A stretch of 64,000 nt of DNA from Yponomeuta sedellus. Lineage: Eukaryota; Arthropoda; Insecta; Lepidoptera; Yponomeutidae. The stretch spans positions 11,742,873 to 11,806,872 of the forward strand of contig OW203745.1 of the NCBI GenBank assembly GCA_934045075.1, read 5' to 3'. Position 1 is the stretch's first letter. Every line of letters starts with the position of its first letter. The notes under the pieces were generated by a model. The model was given only the letters and a program-made list of their open reading frames with translations. It made no database searches and was not told the origin of the DNA. Shown here piece after piece: positions 1-10,612 of the stretch. The position numbers and the translations under genes are program-made.

Positions 1-91
1 ACAAGCAGAAAGGTAAATAAAGGATTCAAGGATAAATAAACGTGGTTTGTTTTTCTAACAATGCGTTTCATAAGATTAAATAACCCGGACT

Positions 92-193
92 CTCCGCCAA
101 CCCGGACTTGGGCCCCGTGGTGGAGTATGGCCTAACCTACCTGCGGTGCAGGAAGAGACCCGTGCCCCAGCAGTGGGGACATACAAGGGTTGA
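92..193 (+). mobile_element. 5S-SINE, 3' part only
   Basis: Carries the 3' third of the family described at 5341-5711: a run reading ACCCGGACTTGG, then GGAAGAGACCCGTGCCCCAG, ending CAAGGGTTGA. The 5S-like head is missing, so the copy is 5'-truncated, as is usual after target-primed reverse transcription. Confidence 0.8.
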
Positions 194-204
194 AACCGAT
201 TCTT

Positions 205-403
205 TAGTGGCTGTGCCCCGCGGTGTTTCTCGCGGTTTATCAACCTTCTCATGGTATTAAGATATTTTCCCAGTAAAACGTAGCCTATATGTTATACATC
301 CAGGGTGTCAGCTAACTCCATACCAAATTTTATTATAATCGCTCCAGCCGTTTTGTCGTGCAGAAGTAAATATACACTCACAAATTTTCACCTATTAGTG
401 TGA
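205..403 (-). mobile_element. Hel-3 Helitron-like unit
   Basis: Closely resembles the two units at 57443-58020. Read on the minus strand it begins TCACACTAAT and ends in a GC-rich stretch close to a decayed CTAG. TC at the 5' end and CTAG at the 3' end are Helitron hallmarks. The 5' end abuts a short GATGTGATGTGATG run (404-418), the same motif that forms a long array next to the copy at 58020. Confidence 0.6.
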
Positions 404-530
404 TGATGTGATGTGATGCTGTAGTTATTCTATTTATTCTATTTTATAAAAACGATGCCACTTCCATTTAAGTTTGGCATAAGTTTTCCATTAAAACCTC
501 GTTGTGATGAAATTGACTAATAATAATATT

Positions 531-865
531 TAAAAACCTATTTAGAGGCTAAAAATTCCACTCATGCCGGGATTCGAACCCGCGACCTCTGGCTATCCGT
601 GCCAGCGCTCTTTCCAACTGAGCTAATGGGCGACTCACCGGCATCAGTGAAATTTCGAACCTCTTTACACTATTCTCTGTATTAAGAGGTTCGAAATTTC
701 ACTGATGCCGGTGAGTCGCCCATTAGCTCAGTTGGAAAGAGCGCTGGCACGGATAGCCAGAGATCGCGGGTTCGAATCCCAGCATGGGTGGAATTTTTAG
801 CCTCTTAATAGGTTTTTAAACATTGTCCTGAGCACGGGTTAGTGCATTAAAAATAAAAATAGTAT
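531..865. mobile_element. T element, near-perfect palindrome with two tRNA-like arms
   Basis: Arms of about 140 bp (531-672 and 689-819) are inverted copies around a spacer near 673-688. Each arm holds a tRNA-like unit (560-632 minus, 717-790 plus). In the plus unit there is a 7-bp acceptor CGCCCAT/ATGGGTG, A box TAGCTCAGTTGG, anticodon stem CTGGC/GCCAG with loop ACGGATA, a 5-nt variable region and B box GGTTCGAATCC. The T stem is imperfect and no CCA is encoded. The nominal anticodon GGA (Ser) lacks the long variable arm expected of tRNA-Ser, so this is a tRNA-derived retroposon rather than a working tRNA gene. The right arm runs into the family's A-rich tail, GCATTAAAAATAAAAATAG. Transcripts would fold into a long hairpin. 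Confidence 0.8.
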
Positions 866-1439
866 AATAATAATGTTATAAAAATTTTGTACTTGACAAA
901 ACTGTTTGGTATTTGATTTTTTTTTTGTATTTGACAAATATCTTTGATTTCATCTAGGTTCATTAATTTGTCGCTTCATGCGAGCACGCTGGTCTCGTTT
1001 ACTGTTAATTATCCTGTTATCCTGCGCTTTAGGTTCCTCATTTGTTAGGAAAATGTCCATCTGAAGCCTCTCTTATATTGCCGATCCTTCCACTAATATT
1101 CGTTTACTTTACTTTTTTTAATTTAAAATGAGGTACAGTTATGATAATAATTAAGATTAAAATATCAATTTTATTTTACTCGCAATATAAATTACAATGA
1201 TAAATAAATCAGTCAGTAAATTTTTGGATCGAGTTAATCAAACGGCCTGGACTCTGCAAGGCTCCGCAAGATAGAGTGGGTTAATGATCACGCGTTCCCA
1301 CCGCGGATTTCAAGCACTTCTTCCTTGACCGTTAGTGAGTTGTATTGCAAGTACAACTGCGTGCGCACGTAACTTAGAAAACACAGTCTTTGGTAAATTT
1401 TGAGATTGGAACCAAGAATGTGGGCCAGCGTCTACCGCT
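866..1439. other. AT-rich interval with a tSINE-2 remnant
   Basis: No gene seen. Positions 1255-1350 match the tSINE-2 3' region in reverse (ATCACGCGTTCCCACCGCGG). Positions 970-1115 weakly recall the LINE-C C-terminus in reverse, too diverged to call. Confidence 0.5.
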
Positions 1440-1869
1440 TCGATTTTATTTTTTATTTTATTCTCTAGGTAGACTAACGGCTATTACAGGTTTACGATAC
1501 ATAGATAAATAGGACATACTAAGCCAATTACAAGTCTTCACATTTAGTATTAGATTAGCTTGAACGCAGACAGTTCACATGTGAGCACTATTAACGTAAT
1601 GAGACAATTACACTAAAAATAGAAATAAGAAAGCAGTAATTAATCAATTTATAAAATAGATTGATTACAAACTCCACCCAGTTAAAAAAAAAAACTACGT
1701 GTCAAAAAACGACTGATTAAGCACGCGCCTCTCCTCAGAATGTTTAGTATTAAACAAATCCATTTCACACTTATTATCAGACAGTAAATTGAAAAATCTG
1801 CCTGCACGCAGGAGATAGGTGTTCTTCCTGTAGTTAGTAGACGCATGTGGGATGTGTAAGATAACATAA
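1440..1869 (-). pseudogene. LINE reverse-transcriptase C-terminal fragment and 3' UTR
   Basis: On the minus strand 1856-1695 reads about 53 residues ending in a stop. It contains RAGRFFNLLSDN, in the style of the short C-terminal tail of CR1/Jockey-like LINE ORF2 (an R-IFN-L pattern). It is followed by a poly-T/poly-A run and an AT-rich 3' UTR to about 1440. Nothing of the RT catalytic core remains, so it is a 5'-truncated dead copy. A related 3' UTR lies near 42770-42870. The clade assignment is tentative. Confidence 0.5.
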
Positions 1870-2225
1870 GAATATTCTTTATTGTATACCGGAAAAATAG
1901 TTACAAAAACGGCAGATACAAAAGATCAAATACAATTGGCGGCCTTATTGCTAAAAGCAATTTCTTCCAGGCAACCTCAAATTGGAGAATTTGCCGAGGA
2001 GAAATAGATACGGGTAGCCGGTGCAAATACGAATATTAATAGACAAAATAATAATGTGTAATGCTGTTTTCCGTCGCAAGAGTTTAGATGGTACATGAAT
2101 ATGTAATTGGGTCAAAAGATCGGGACAATCGATGTCTCCATTAGCAATTTTCAATAAAAAACAGAATATCGGCGTTCTTACGACGTAATTGCAAAGGGAG
2201 AAGGTTCCACTGTATTACACACTAA
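1870..2225 (-). pseudogene. LINE-J 3' fragment with RT C-terminus
   Basis: Minus strand 2154-1951 reads ANGDIDCPDLLTQL followed by a basic stretch, a pattern I recognise from the C-terminal thumb-like region of insect CR1/Jockey-type RTs (typically N-G-[DE]-I-D-C-P-[DE]-L-L). Just upstream (2215-2160) LQLRRKNADILFF continues the same protein in another frame, so there is one frameshift near 2155. The 3' UTR is the LINE-J signature (CAATTGGCGGCC... then ATACAATAAAG, minus-strand sense), which recurs at 9950, 25726, 27524, 39497 and 47838. The copy is 5'-truncated and cannot encode an active protein. Confidence 0.65.
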
Positions 2226-2675
2226 AGAGAATTAAGACCCGGCATAGGTCTTGAGACAATGGCACGACTCACGCGTTTTGTGACACTAAAATGTCACAAT
2301 TTGACAATGAATGCACTGGAAAGTCGGGACTCTTGATATTGAGAAACGCACGTCTAGACCCTTGCTGATCTTGTAGGTACGATGTATTTATTCCCCATGT
2401 TTAACGAGCTATTGAACTTTCCCTTTTATCCTTGTGCCAAGGTGTAAGGGAGCTTAATTCCTACCGCTAGCATCGTTCCAAGCACATCGTTCTCGGTTCA
2501 GTATCCGTGAATGCTGGCAAAGCCTCTTTGTGATACTCTGCGCGGACTGCGGACCTAGCACGCACCGGAGCTCCGCAAGAGAGAGATGTATTAAAAATAC
2601 CCTTCGAAGTGCGAAGTTCTATGGAAAAGTGTGGTCATTAGAATAACATAGAAATGTTTAGTGTTATTTTTTTTC
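2226..2675. other. unassigned interval
   Basis: Mixed composition with no coherent open frame and no family I recognise. It ends at the poly-T directly preceding the (ATAA)n array. Confidence 0.4.
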
Positions 2676-4049
<1,374 letters not shown>

Positions 4050-4689
4050 AGATAAAACTAAGGGATAAATGAATAAAATCTCCAGCCGGAAAGTCTCAAA
4101 AGTTTGTCTCAAAAGTGCATTTTAGTGTTTTTCTGCTATATTTTTATTTTTTGTACGTCATAAGTATTATTTATATTAAGGACTTTGGTTTATTAGAGGT
4201 AGGTGGATAAGAATGTAATAAAAAAGCGATCTCTCAAGTGTAACAGTTTTGAGAGTTTATATCATGATTAAAAAAATATGTTTATGTTTAAAAATATACA
4301 TTATATTTAATCATTAAATAAAATTCGCTGAAACGGCTGGACAGCCCTCTTCCAAGGGAAACAGAATCACAATTTATTTTATTTTTCGGGTTCTTCAATA
4401 AAATGCTACCTATTTATCTATCTATCTATCTATCTGAAAGATAGAGGTAGTCGTTATTGAGCCATGTAATATCGACGTGCAGTTCAAGCTTTCTATGAAA
4501 ATATTTTACCACCATCAAATTATTTATGTAGTCTATGCTAGGGTGTAGTAGTTCTCAGCCGATTACATCAAAAAAGATCATCATCAAATATAATCAAAAA
4601 AAAATTATATTATCGATATTGTCTTGAAACAAACATAGATTTTATTCGAAATCACACAATTATTTTTATTAGTTTATATGTTCATAGTA
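4050..4689. other. AT-rich unassigned interval
   Basis: Strongly AT-rich with no gene. A short TCTA run (4411-4435) follows AATAAAATGCTACC, possibly a decayed LINE tail. Confidence 0.4.
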
Positions 4690-4771
4690 TTTTTAATACA
4701 CTAAGCCGTGCTAAGGACAATTTTAAAAACCTATTTAGAGGCTAAAAATTCCACCCATGCCAGTTTATATG
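4690..4771 (-). mobile_element. T element, 3' tail fragment
   Basis: Matches only the family's last 80 bp in reverse: the A-rich tail, GTGCTAAGGACAATTTT, then GAGGCTAAAAATTCCACCC. It is truncated at the B-box end of the tRNA-like unit. Confidence 0.8.
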
Positions 4772-4924
4772 AATTAGATTTCAGCTTACTTATTAATTTA
4801 ATCCTTAATTTAGTATTAGTTTATATTTATTTATTTCAGTTTATGTTTTTAGTAGACAGCTTCCGTATAATTGTATTTTCAAAGTAAATTATAACTGGCC
4901 AGCGTGCCATAAAAAAATACACAG

Positions 4925-5030
4925 AAAATTTGACTTATGGAACGTTACAAGATAAATAAGGTGTCCATTTCCAAATCTGGATCATTTTGGAGAAAAAATG
5001 GACAATGTATATACTCCAAACGGACAATGT
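4925..5030 (-). mobile_element. LINE-L 3' fragment (decayed)
   Basis: Shares GTGTCCATTTCCAAATCTGG and TTTTGGAGAAAAAATGGACA with the copies at 8322-8475 and 12588-12889. No coding part remains. Confidence 0.5.
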
Positions 5031-5194
5031 AGCGGTAAACGCCAGCTTCTCATTCATGACCCAGGACTTTGTTTTCTAAGTTACTTACACTTGTGAAGTT
5101 ATTGTAGCGGTACCACTCGCTAACTGCGAAGAAATCATCGTGAAGATTAAACATAACATAACAAAACATAACATTTACATACAAGCACATACAT

Positions 5195-5285
5195 TGCTTC
5201 TGGCCCCACACTAGGATGCCCTGTGTCGTGGGAACCAGAAACAACGACATCACAAACATGTAAACATCCAAGACCTGGGCTTTTT
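5195..5285 (-). mobile_element. tSINE-1, body fragment
   Basis: In reverse: CCCACACTAGGATGCCCTGT and CGACATCACAAACATG, the body of the tRNA-headed SINE complete at 50034-50240. The head is missing. Confidence 0.55.
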
Positions 5286-5310
5286 ATTACATACACATAC
5301 ATCAGAGCTT

Positions 5311-5770
5311 AAAATTGTCAATTGGGGGTGGGCACGCGTGGCGAAGCGCTCGTGGCCTAGGCGAACCGAGTGATTGGAATCAATCACTTGGTTAAGCAAC
5401 AACAGGCGCGGTCAGGTACAGGATGGGTGAGCGTCCCGTGACTACCGCTAGTGGCATTTTTCCGAGCGCTTCCGTGCTTCGCAAGGCACCTTATGCCGTT
5501 GGTGCCGGCTGTCATATAATGGCAGTCGTTAAGCCATGTCAGAGGCCTTATGGGCGGCTTGATAAGTTCTGACAGTAAGGCCCGCCACTGTCTTACAATC
5601 ATCCACCAACCCGGACTTGTCCCCCGTGGTGGAGTTTGGCCTAAACTTTCTGCGATGCAGGAAGAGACCCGTGCCCCAGCAGTGGGGACATGCAAGGGTT
5701 GACGCGAACGTGTGGTAATTAAGCCCATACTCTCTCTCTGAGAGAAGGCCTGTGCCCTACAGTGGGACGT
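5311..5770 (+). mobile_element. tSINE-2 3' part, split by a 5S-SINE
   Basis: Left piece 5311-5340 (GGGGGTGGGCACGCGTGG) and right piece 5712-5770 (TAATTAAGCCCATACTCTCT, then GAGAGAAGGCCTGTGCCC) are contiguous in the copy at 50515-50775. Here they are separated by a complete 5S-SINE, so tSINE-2 is the older element. Confidence 0.75.
5341..5711 (+). mobile_element. 5S-SINE, near full length
   Basis: The head (5341-5460) resembles the 3' two-thirds of 5S rRNA: GGTTAAGCAACAACAGGCGC, then GGATGGGTGAGCGTCC. These correspond to the box A, intermediate element and box C of the 5S internal RNA polymerase III promoter. The body includes GCTTCGCAAGGCAC and a TGACAGTAAGGCC segment. The 3' end reads GCCCCAGCAGTGGGGACATG then CAAGGGTTGA. 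Possible TSD: ACGCGTGG on the left, ACGTGTGG on the right (one mismatch). This is a SINE3-type (5S-derived) element by architecture. It is non-coding and would depend on a LINE for mobility. Confidence 0.8.
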
Positions 5771-5777
5771 TTATCTA

Positions 5778-5964
5778 TCTATAATATAAAAATGAATCGC
5801 TGAATGTGTTCGTAAGCGCAAATCTCGAGAGCAGCTGAACCGATTTCGATAATTCTTTTTTAGAATATTCCTTGAAGTACGAGGATGGTTGTTATGGGAA
5901 GAAAAATAAAACAATAAATAATAAATAGACTGTTAGGTGGTACGAAGTTCGCTGGGTCAGCTAG
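5778..5964 (+). mobile_element. Hel-1 non-autonomous Helitron-like unit
   Basis: Starts TCTATAATATAAAAATGAAT and ends GGGTCAGCTAG, lying exactly between an A (5777) and a T (5965). A|T insertion without TSD and TC...CTAG termini are diagnostic of Helitrons. At about 187 bp it encodes nothing, so it would need a Rep/helicase supplied in trans. Other copies: 16426-16589 and 52559-52744. Confidence 0.75.
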
Positions 5965-6004
5965 TAGGCTAAAAAAAATGTAGAAGTTAGCCAGCTATGC
6001 TTCA

Positions 6005-6068
6005 GCAATTGAAATTGCCAATTTGCGGTGGGCATGCTCTCTTTAGAGACGGCCTGTGCCCAGCAGAT
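6005..6068 (+). mobile_element. tSINE-2 3' fragment
   Basis: GCGGTGGGCATGCTCTCT followed by GGCCTGTGCCCAGCAG. Short diverged remnant. Confidence 0.5.
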
Positions 6069-6185
6069 GTAGCCTGCATTATTTGGTGTATGTGGTCTTT
6101 TGTTTTGTAAGCTTGTATACATTTTCCTGATCTTACGTGTGTGTATGCTATTGTTGATATTTTTTGATCTACTCTTCTACGTGGT

Positions 6186-6551
6186 CGATATCGATGTCAA
6201 CCCATTCGTATGTCTCCACCGCTAGGATACTGGTGTCTTCCTGCATCGCAGGAAGGTTAGGCCATACTTCACCACGGAAGCTAATTTCGGGTTGGTTGAG
6301 GATTGTAAAGCAGTGGCGGGTCTTACTGTCCTAAAGTTATAAGGTCTCTTACATGGTTTGTCTGTCATTATAGGACAACCGGCACCAATAGCTTAACGTC
6401 CTAGCGAAAAACGAAAGCGTTCGGTTAAAATTCCAATATCAGTAGTCACGGGATGGTCACCTATCCTGCACTTGACCGCGCCTGCTGTTGCCTAACCCAA
6501 GTAATTCATTACAATCACTTGGTTTCACTAGGTCACGAGCACTTCTCACTA
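6186..6551 (-). mobile_element. 5S-SINE
   Basis: Reverse-oriented copy spanning 3' end (GATATCGATGTCAACCC) to the 5S-like head (TTGCCTAACCCAAGTAAT near 6488). The promoter boxes are diverged relative to 5341-5711. Confidence 0.75.
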
Positions 6552-7394
6552 AGCTATGAGCGCTTCACTAATACGATTACAGGACACAAATCGAGAGTTG
6601 GTCGTGCTTACAACTGAGATTAGTGAAAGAAAAAGGAATTATAGCCCGTCAGACTTTTATTTTTATTTATTCAAGGAGAAAAAAACAGAAATAAACCTAT
6701 AACATACAAATTAATAGAGTCACGCTAATTAATATATTTTGCTAATTCCTCAGTATTTCCCTCAGATCGTTAATATTACAAATATAGATAAGAGACGCGA
6801 TACATAAATGTAATTGTGACATTAGTGTCAGATGTTATCAAGCTGCCCTTAAAGCCTCTGACATAGCTTAACGACTGCCTTATAGTATTTTATGTACTAT
6901 TCATTGCCTATTTTATAGACTAACAAAAGTAAAATAGAAATAAAACTAGGAAGCCTATTTTCAAATAGAAACGGAGCAAAAATGCACCACTTCCGCCACA
7001 ACAAACTGCGGGCTACACTGGCGATCAATCGTACACAAATTCGATTAGCAGCACCAAATAGTACGTAATAGAATTTATCTCTATCTGGGACATAAATCGG
7101 TGTGCGACGGTGCACTCGGGGCCGCTGATTTACGCGTCGCTGGGCAAAAACGTACACTGGCGTGCGAAGAAAATGGTACTTACAATTTGTTTTACGTCTA
7201 GTGGGGTATTTCTGAGGTGGATTTTTCTATTCGCTTTTCTATTCCGCCAAGCTATTTGCGTCCTAGTGAAATTGTTGGTGGATCTACACTTATAGGCAAA
7301 CCCGTAACGTCTTATGTTGCGTTTTAACGGACCTTAGAAAAAATCGTCTTAAGGTCCGTGAAAACTTTGAAATTCGTCCGCGTATGTTTTTCTT
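6552..7394. other. unassigned interval with a small hairpin
   Basis: No gene recognised; the open frames on both strands near 6897-7295 lack any motif I know. A 10-bp stem ACGGACCTTA/TAAGGTCCGT lies at 7327-7359. Confidence 0.4.
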
Positions 7395-7479
7395 AAGCTG
7401 AAGACAGGGCGCTATGGCGCTCATTAGGGAAGGGCTATGTCCAGAAGTGAATTAGTATAGCCTGACGACGACGACGATG
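7395..7479 (+). mobile_element. RTE-like LINE 3' tail fragment
   Basis: Matches the last about 80 bp of the LINE at 51150-51459 (GAAGACAGGGCGCTATGGCG...TAGTATAGCCTGACGACG). It could equally be the tail of a B element, since both share it. Confidence 0.7.
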
Positions 7480-8164
7480 TTTTTCTTATGATATGTTCAA
7501 TAAAAATATTTACCACGTTGTCTGATTTTATCCTTTTTATAATAGAACGGTTCTATTTTCGGAGTGGTTCCATAAAAATTTGGACATGATTTGTTGCTAA
7601 GATCTACGAGAAAGGCATCGAACTCTTCTTTTTAATGCTTTATTTTCTTTAAGGTAGTTTTTTTGTTAAAAGATTTTAATGTACATAGTCCGACATTTCT
7701 ATTATTCATCAATTATTATTATAAATAATTACTAATTAAAAAAAGTTTCCCAATTTAAAATAAAAATGTCAAAAAAAAAATAACGAGGCTTAGCGTGCAT
7801 CGAGATGAACTCTTGCTAAGCAGAGTAGCATACGTTGCTTGCTACGAACTTGGTCCGGACAGATTGCTACGAAACGTAGCAAGCGTTTCTAGCTTGTTGT
7901 TGTTCCAAATCGTGGCATTGTAGTTGCTACGAACTAGCTGTTAGAGAGCTTCGTACGTTATTTGCTAAAGGATCTTATAGTATGATTTAAGTGAATACTC
8001 TTTCTCTGTCTATGCTCCTATTGATATTACTCCTATTGCTCCTATGCATTTAAACCTACATTCGTTATTGGTGAATCTTACTCTTCTTCTGCGTATCTTC
8101 TCTGCTATTTGACTAAATTAAATTAGATTAAAACAATTTATTTCACGCCATATCTAGTAATGTC
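7480..8164. other. AT-rich interval with clustered TTGCTACGAA motifs
   Basis: No gene. Between 7835 and 7945 the decamer TTGCTACGAA or its complement recurs at least four times, including the palindrome CTACGAAACGTAG. It may be the subterminal region of an unrecognised DNA transposon. Confidence 0.35.
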
Positions 8165-8321
8165 CAACTGCAAGGAACAGGCCTTCTCTCATAGAGAATG
8201 AGCTTAATTACCACGCGTGCCCACCGCGGTTTAGCAATTTCAAACACTGAAGTATTTGAACACATTGGACACCCAGGTTTTCACGCGATGTTTTTCTTCG
8301 CGGTTAATGAGAGGTATTGAA
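8165..8321 (-). mobile_element. tSINE-2 3' part
   Basis: In reverse: CAGGCCTTCTCTCATAGAGA, TTAATTACCACGCGTGCCCA, then the body segment ending in a TTTTCACGCGATGTTTTTC block. The tRNA head is absent. Confidence 0.7.
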
Positions 8322-8475
8322 ATTAAAGTGAAATGAAAAGGTTTTATTCAAAGTAGCACAGAAACTGCGGCTTAATGAACGTGACAATTCAAACTAGGAG
8401 TCCATTTCAAAACCTAGATCATTTTGGAGAAAAAATGGACAAAAAAACTCCAAACTTAGTCTTTGGAGTTTTTTT
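8322..8475 (-). mobile_element. LINE-L 3' end
   Basis: Begins (minus-strand 3' end) with GTGAAATGAAAAGG, i.e. a TTTCA-type tail, then the complement of TTTGAATAAAACCTTT carrying a possible AATAAA signal. Same family as 12588-12889. Confidence 0.65.
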
Positions 8476-8534
8476 TAGTTTCTTGTATTGCTAAAATAAC
8501 TTCACTAATGTACATAGGTAGCAAAGTTAGTACA

Positions 8535-8615
8535 TGCCCGCACTGGGAATCAAACCTGGGTCTCACGGTCTTCAAAGTCCTGTTCAATCCACTGGGCTAG
8601 CACCGATCTTAGAAA
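8535..8615 (-). mobile_element. tRNA-like SINE head
   Basis: Minus strand carries A box TAGCCCAGTGG and B box GGTTTGATTCC at normal spacing. The same head type opens tSINE-2 at 50515. A decayed SINE promoter, not a functional tRNA. Confidence 0.6.
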
Positions 8616-9138
8616 AGTATATTTTTTTAAATCTATTTTAAATACCTAACCTTACTTACAGGTAAGTTTGAATATAACACGAAATCTTAGGTTTTTTTTG
8701 CTGGTTTTACGTAATTACTTCAGTAACAAAAACAGTAAAATCCTCTTGCTCTATTCACATCACCCTTGGTTAGCTCAACGAAAACACTTTTTAGTACTAA
8801 GCTCGCGTTTGTGCAGATTGATTTCTTGTGCAGTAAAGAATTTTCAAATCAAATTAGTGGCCGTTTTCCTTATCACCAAGTGTATTCCTAAACTGCGTAC
8901 ATTCAATTTAATTTATTCCTGTTATCATTCGCAGGGCTCAGTGGAGGACAAAGCCTCCGCCGATTTCATCTCCACTGAAGATTAAGATGTATGGAGGGGG
9001 TCTCAAAAAACCCTTAAAACTCAGAAGTTCCTTTGAATGAAAAAAATACTGCGGTAGGGTGGATTCTTTTATTTCGCGGCTCGTTGTGAAGCGTACAATA
9101 ATAATTTCAATTATTACTTATTGTTATCTATCCCGGCA
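8616..9138. other. unassigned interval
   Basis: No recognised family. An open frame at 8668-8985 has no known motif and is probably chance. Confidence 0.4.
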
Positions 9139-9303
9139 AACTGTACCGCCACAGAATTCGTCTATTAGATAAGATTTTTGTTACCATGGCAACGCAACTG
9201 TACCGCCACAGAATTCGTCTATAAGATTTTTGTTACCATGGCAACGGAACTGTACCGCCACAGAATTCGTCTTTACAATTTTTGTTACCATGGCAACGTA
9301 ACA
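9139..9303. repeat. minisatellite, three units of 52-57 bp, each with an X-box-like palindrome
   Basis: Units start with AACTGTACCGCCACAGAATT at 9139, 9196 and 9248. Each ends with GTTACCATGGCAAC. That 14-mer fits the RFX-factor X-box pattern (two GTTRCC-type half-sites inverted around AT). Binding is not shown by the sequence. Confidence 0.85.
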
Positions 9304-9446
9304 AATAAATATTTTAGAGTTTGGCTCGAGAAAAGTTACGGTAACACTAAAATATAAACTTACGGGAACGCTTGACCGGGATATCAAGTACCTTATTATT
9401 TATTTTTATTTTATTTTCAATGTTTTAACTCCTAATACATAGGATC

Positions 9447-9676
9447 TTCTTCTTCTTCTTCATGCTATATTAGTCCACTGCTGGATATAGCCCTCCCCTA
9501 ATGAGCGCCATAGCGCAAGGTTGTGCCATCATTGGGGGGTAGTGCCCATAATCCCCACGCTGGGCATGCGGGTTGGGGATCGCAGTTTGGTGCAGTTGTA
9601 CTGCAGGGGGCGCTGCTGCCCACCCCCCAGTTTGTGTTCCTTTGTCGCCTTTTACAACACCCGCGGGAAGAATTTG
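9447..9676 (-). mobile_element. B element with perfect 13-bp TSD
   Basis: Flanked by AATACATAGGATC at 9434-9446 and 9677-9689. Read in sense it begins within the GTCGTAAAAGGCGAC segment and ends in the tail GACTAATATAGC...GAAGAAGAAGA, shared with the LINE at 51150-51459. A long TSD and a 3' anchor point to LINE-mediated retrotransposition with 5' truncation. It has no coding capacity; both-strand open frames here are incidental. Confidence 0.85.
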
Positions 9677-9949
9677 AATACATAGGATCAAAAACACAAA
9701 ATAAATGCCAATTTTCAATATGGCTGATAAGAGTTTCAAAAGTAAATAACAAATTAATAAAAGATATGAAAAAAGAAGAAAAACATAATATACTAACACT
9801 AAAAGCAATTTAAAATACGGTCTTATTCAAGTATCTTATGTTTTAATACAGATCTTTGTATATCTGCATGCGTAGTTTCATGTAACTTTGTTCAGCCGTT
9901 ACAAATATACAAACATCGTCACAAACTTTCACATTTATAGTATTAGATA

Positions 9950-10068
9950 AGATAAGAATATTATTTATTGTACACACCAGAAAATAATTACAGAGACAAC
10001 AGTTACCTACGAAAGAAGAGGCACAATTGGCGACCGTATTGCTGATAGCAATTTCTTCAAGGCAAAAA
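9950..10068 (-). mobile_element. LINE-J 3' UTR
   Basis: TTATTTATTGTACACACCAG, then CACAATTGGCGACC, then GCAATTTCTTCAAGGCAA in reverse sense. Only the 3' UTR survives. Confidence 0.65.
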
Positions 10069-10304
10069 GAAAGATATCAGATTAGTTAGATTCCATTCCG
10101 AAAACATCTTCACTACAAACCTGATAGCACAAGGGTTTGCATTTGAACATAATATTTTTTACTTTAACATGCGTATTACCTAAGTACTGTTTTATTGGCA
10201 GCACGGCTAAAACTCCAATGGATTTTAGGATAATATTACAAAGTGCGTTGATCGCAACCTCATACGATTTAAAAATTATATATATTATACATCCCCAAAA
10301 GTCA

Positions 10305-10424
10305 TACCATCTTCAGCCGGTGCCACTGCCACTGCTGGACATAGGCGTCTCCCAAGACACGCCACTGAGCCCAAAGTGATTCGTGATCGTTGAAGATCAC
10401 TCAGGCAGCCGGGGCTACGAGCAT
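10305..10424 (-). mobile_element. 5S-headed SINE with a LINE-type tail
   Basis: The minus strand reads GCTCGTAGCCCCGGCTGCCT...GATCACGA (the head seen at 47301), directly followed by TCAGTGGCGTGTCTTGG...TATGTCCAGCAGTGG. The latter matches the 3' end of the LINE fragment at 44236-44433. A short composite of SINE head and LINE tail. Confidence 0.6.
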
Positions 10425-10436
10425 TCCGATTTTCCT

Positions 10437-10612
10437 GCGATATCAACCCTTGTATGTCCCCACTGCTGGGGCACGAATCTCTTCCTGCATCGCAGGAAGG
10501 TCAGTCCATACTCCACCAAGTGGGCCAAGTCCGGGTTGTTGGAGGATTGTACAGTGGCGGGCCTTACTGTCAGAAGTTATCAAGCCGCCAATAATTCCTC
10601 TGACATGGCCTG
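10437..10612 (-). mobile_element. 5S-SINE 3' part
   Basis: GATATCAACCCTTGTATGTC and the TGGGGCACGAATCTCTTCC block in reverse. Ends near TGACATGGCC, lacking the head. Confidence 0.75.

Noticed and set aside
717..790. Functional tRNA gene (nominal Ser GGA)
   Set aside because: Class I variable loop with a Ser anticodon, flawed T stem, many dispersed copies with a common tail and TSDs: a SINE head.
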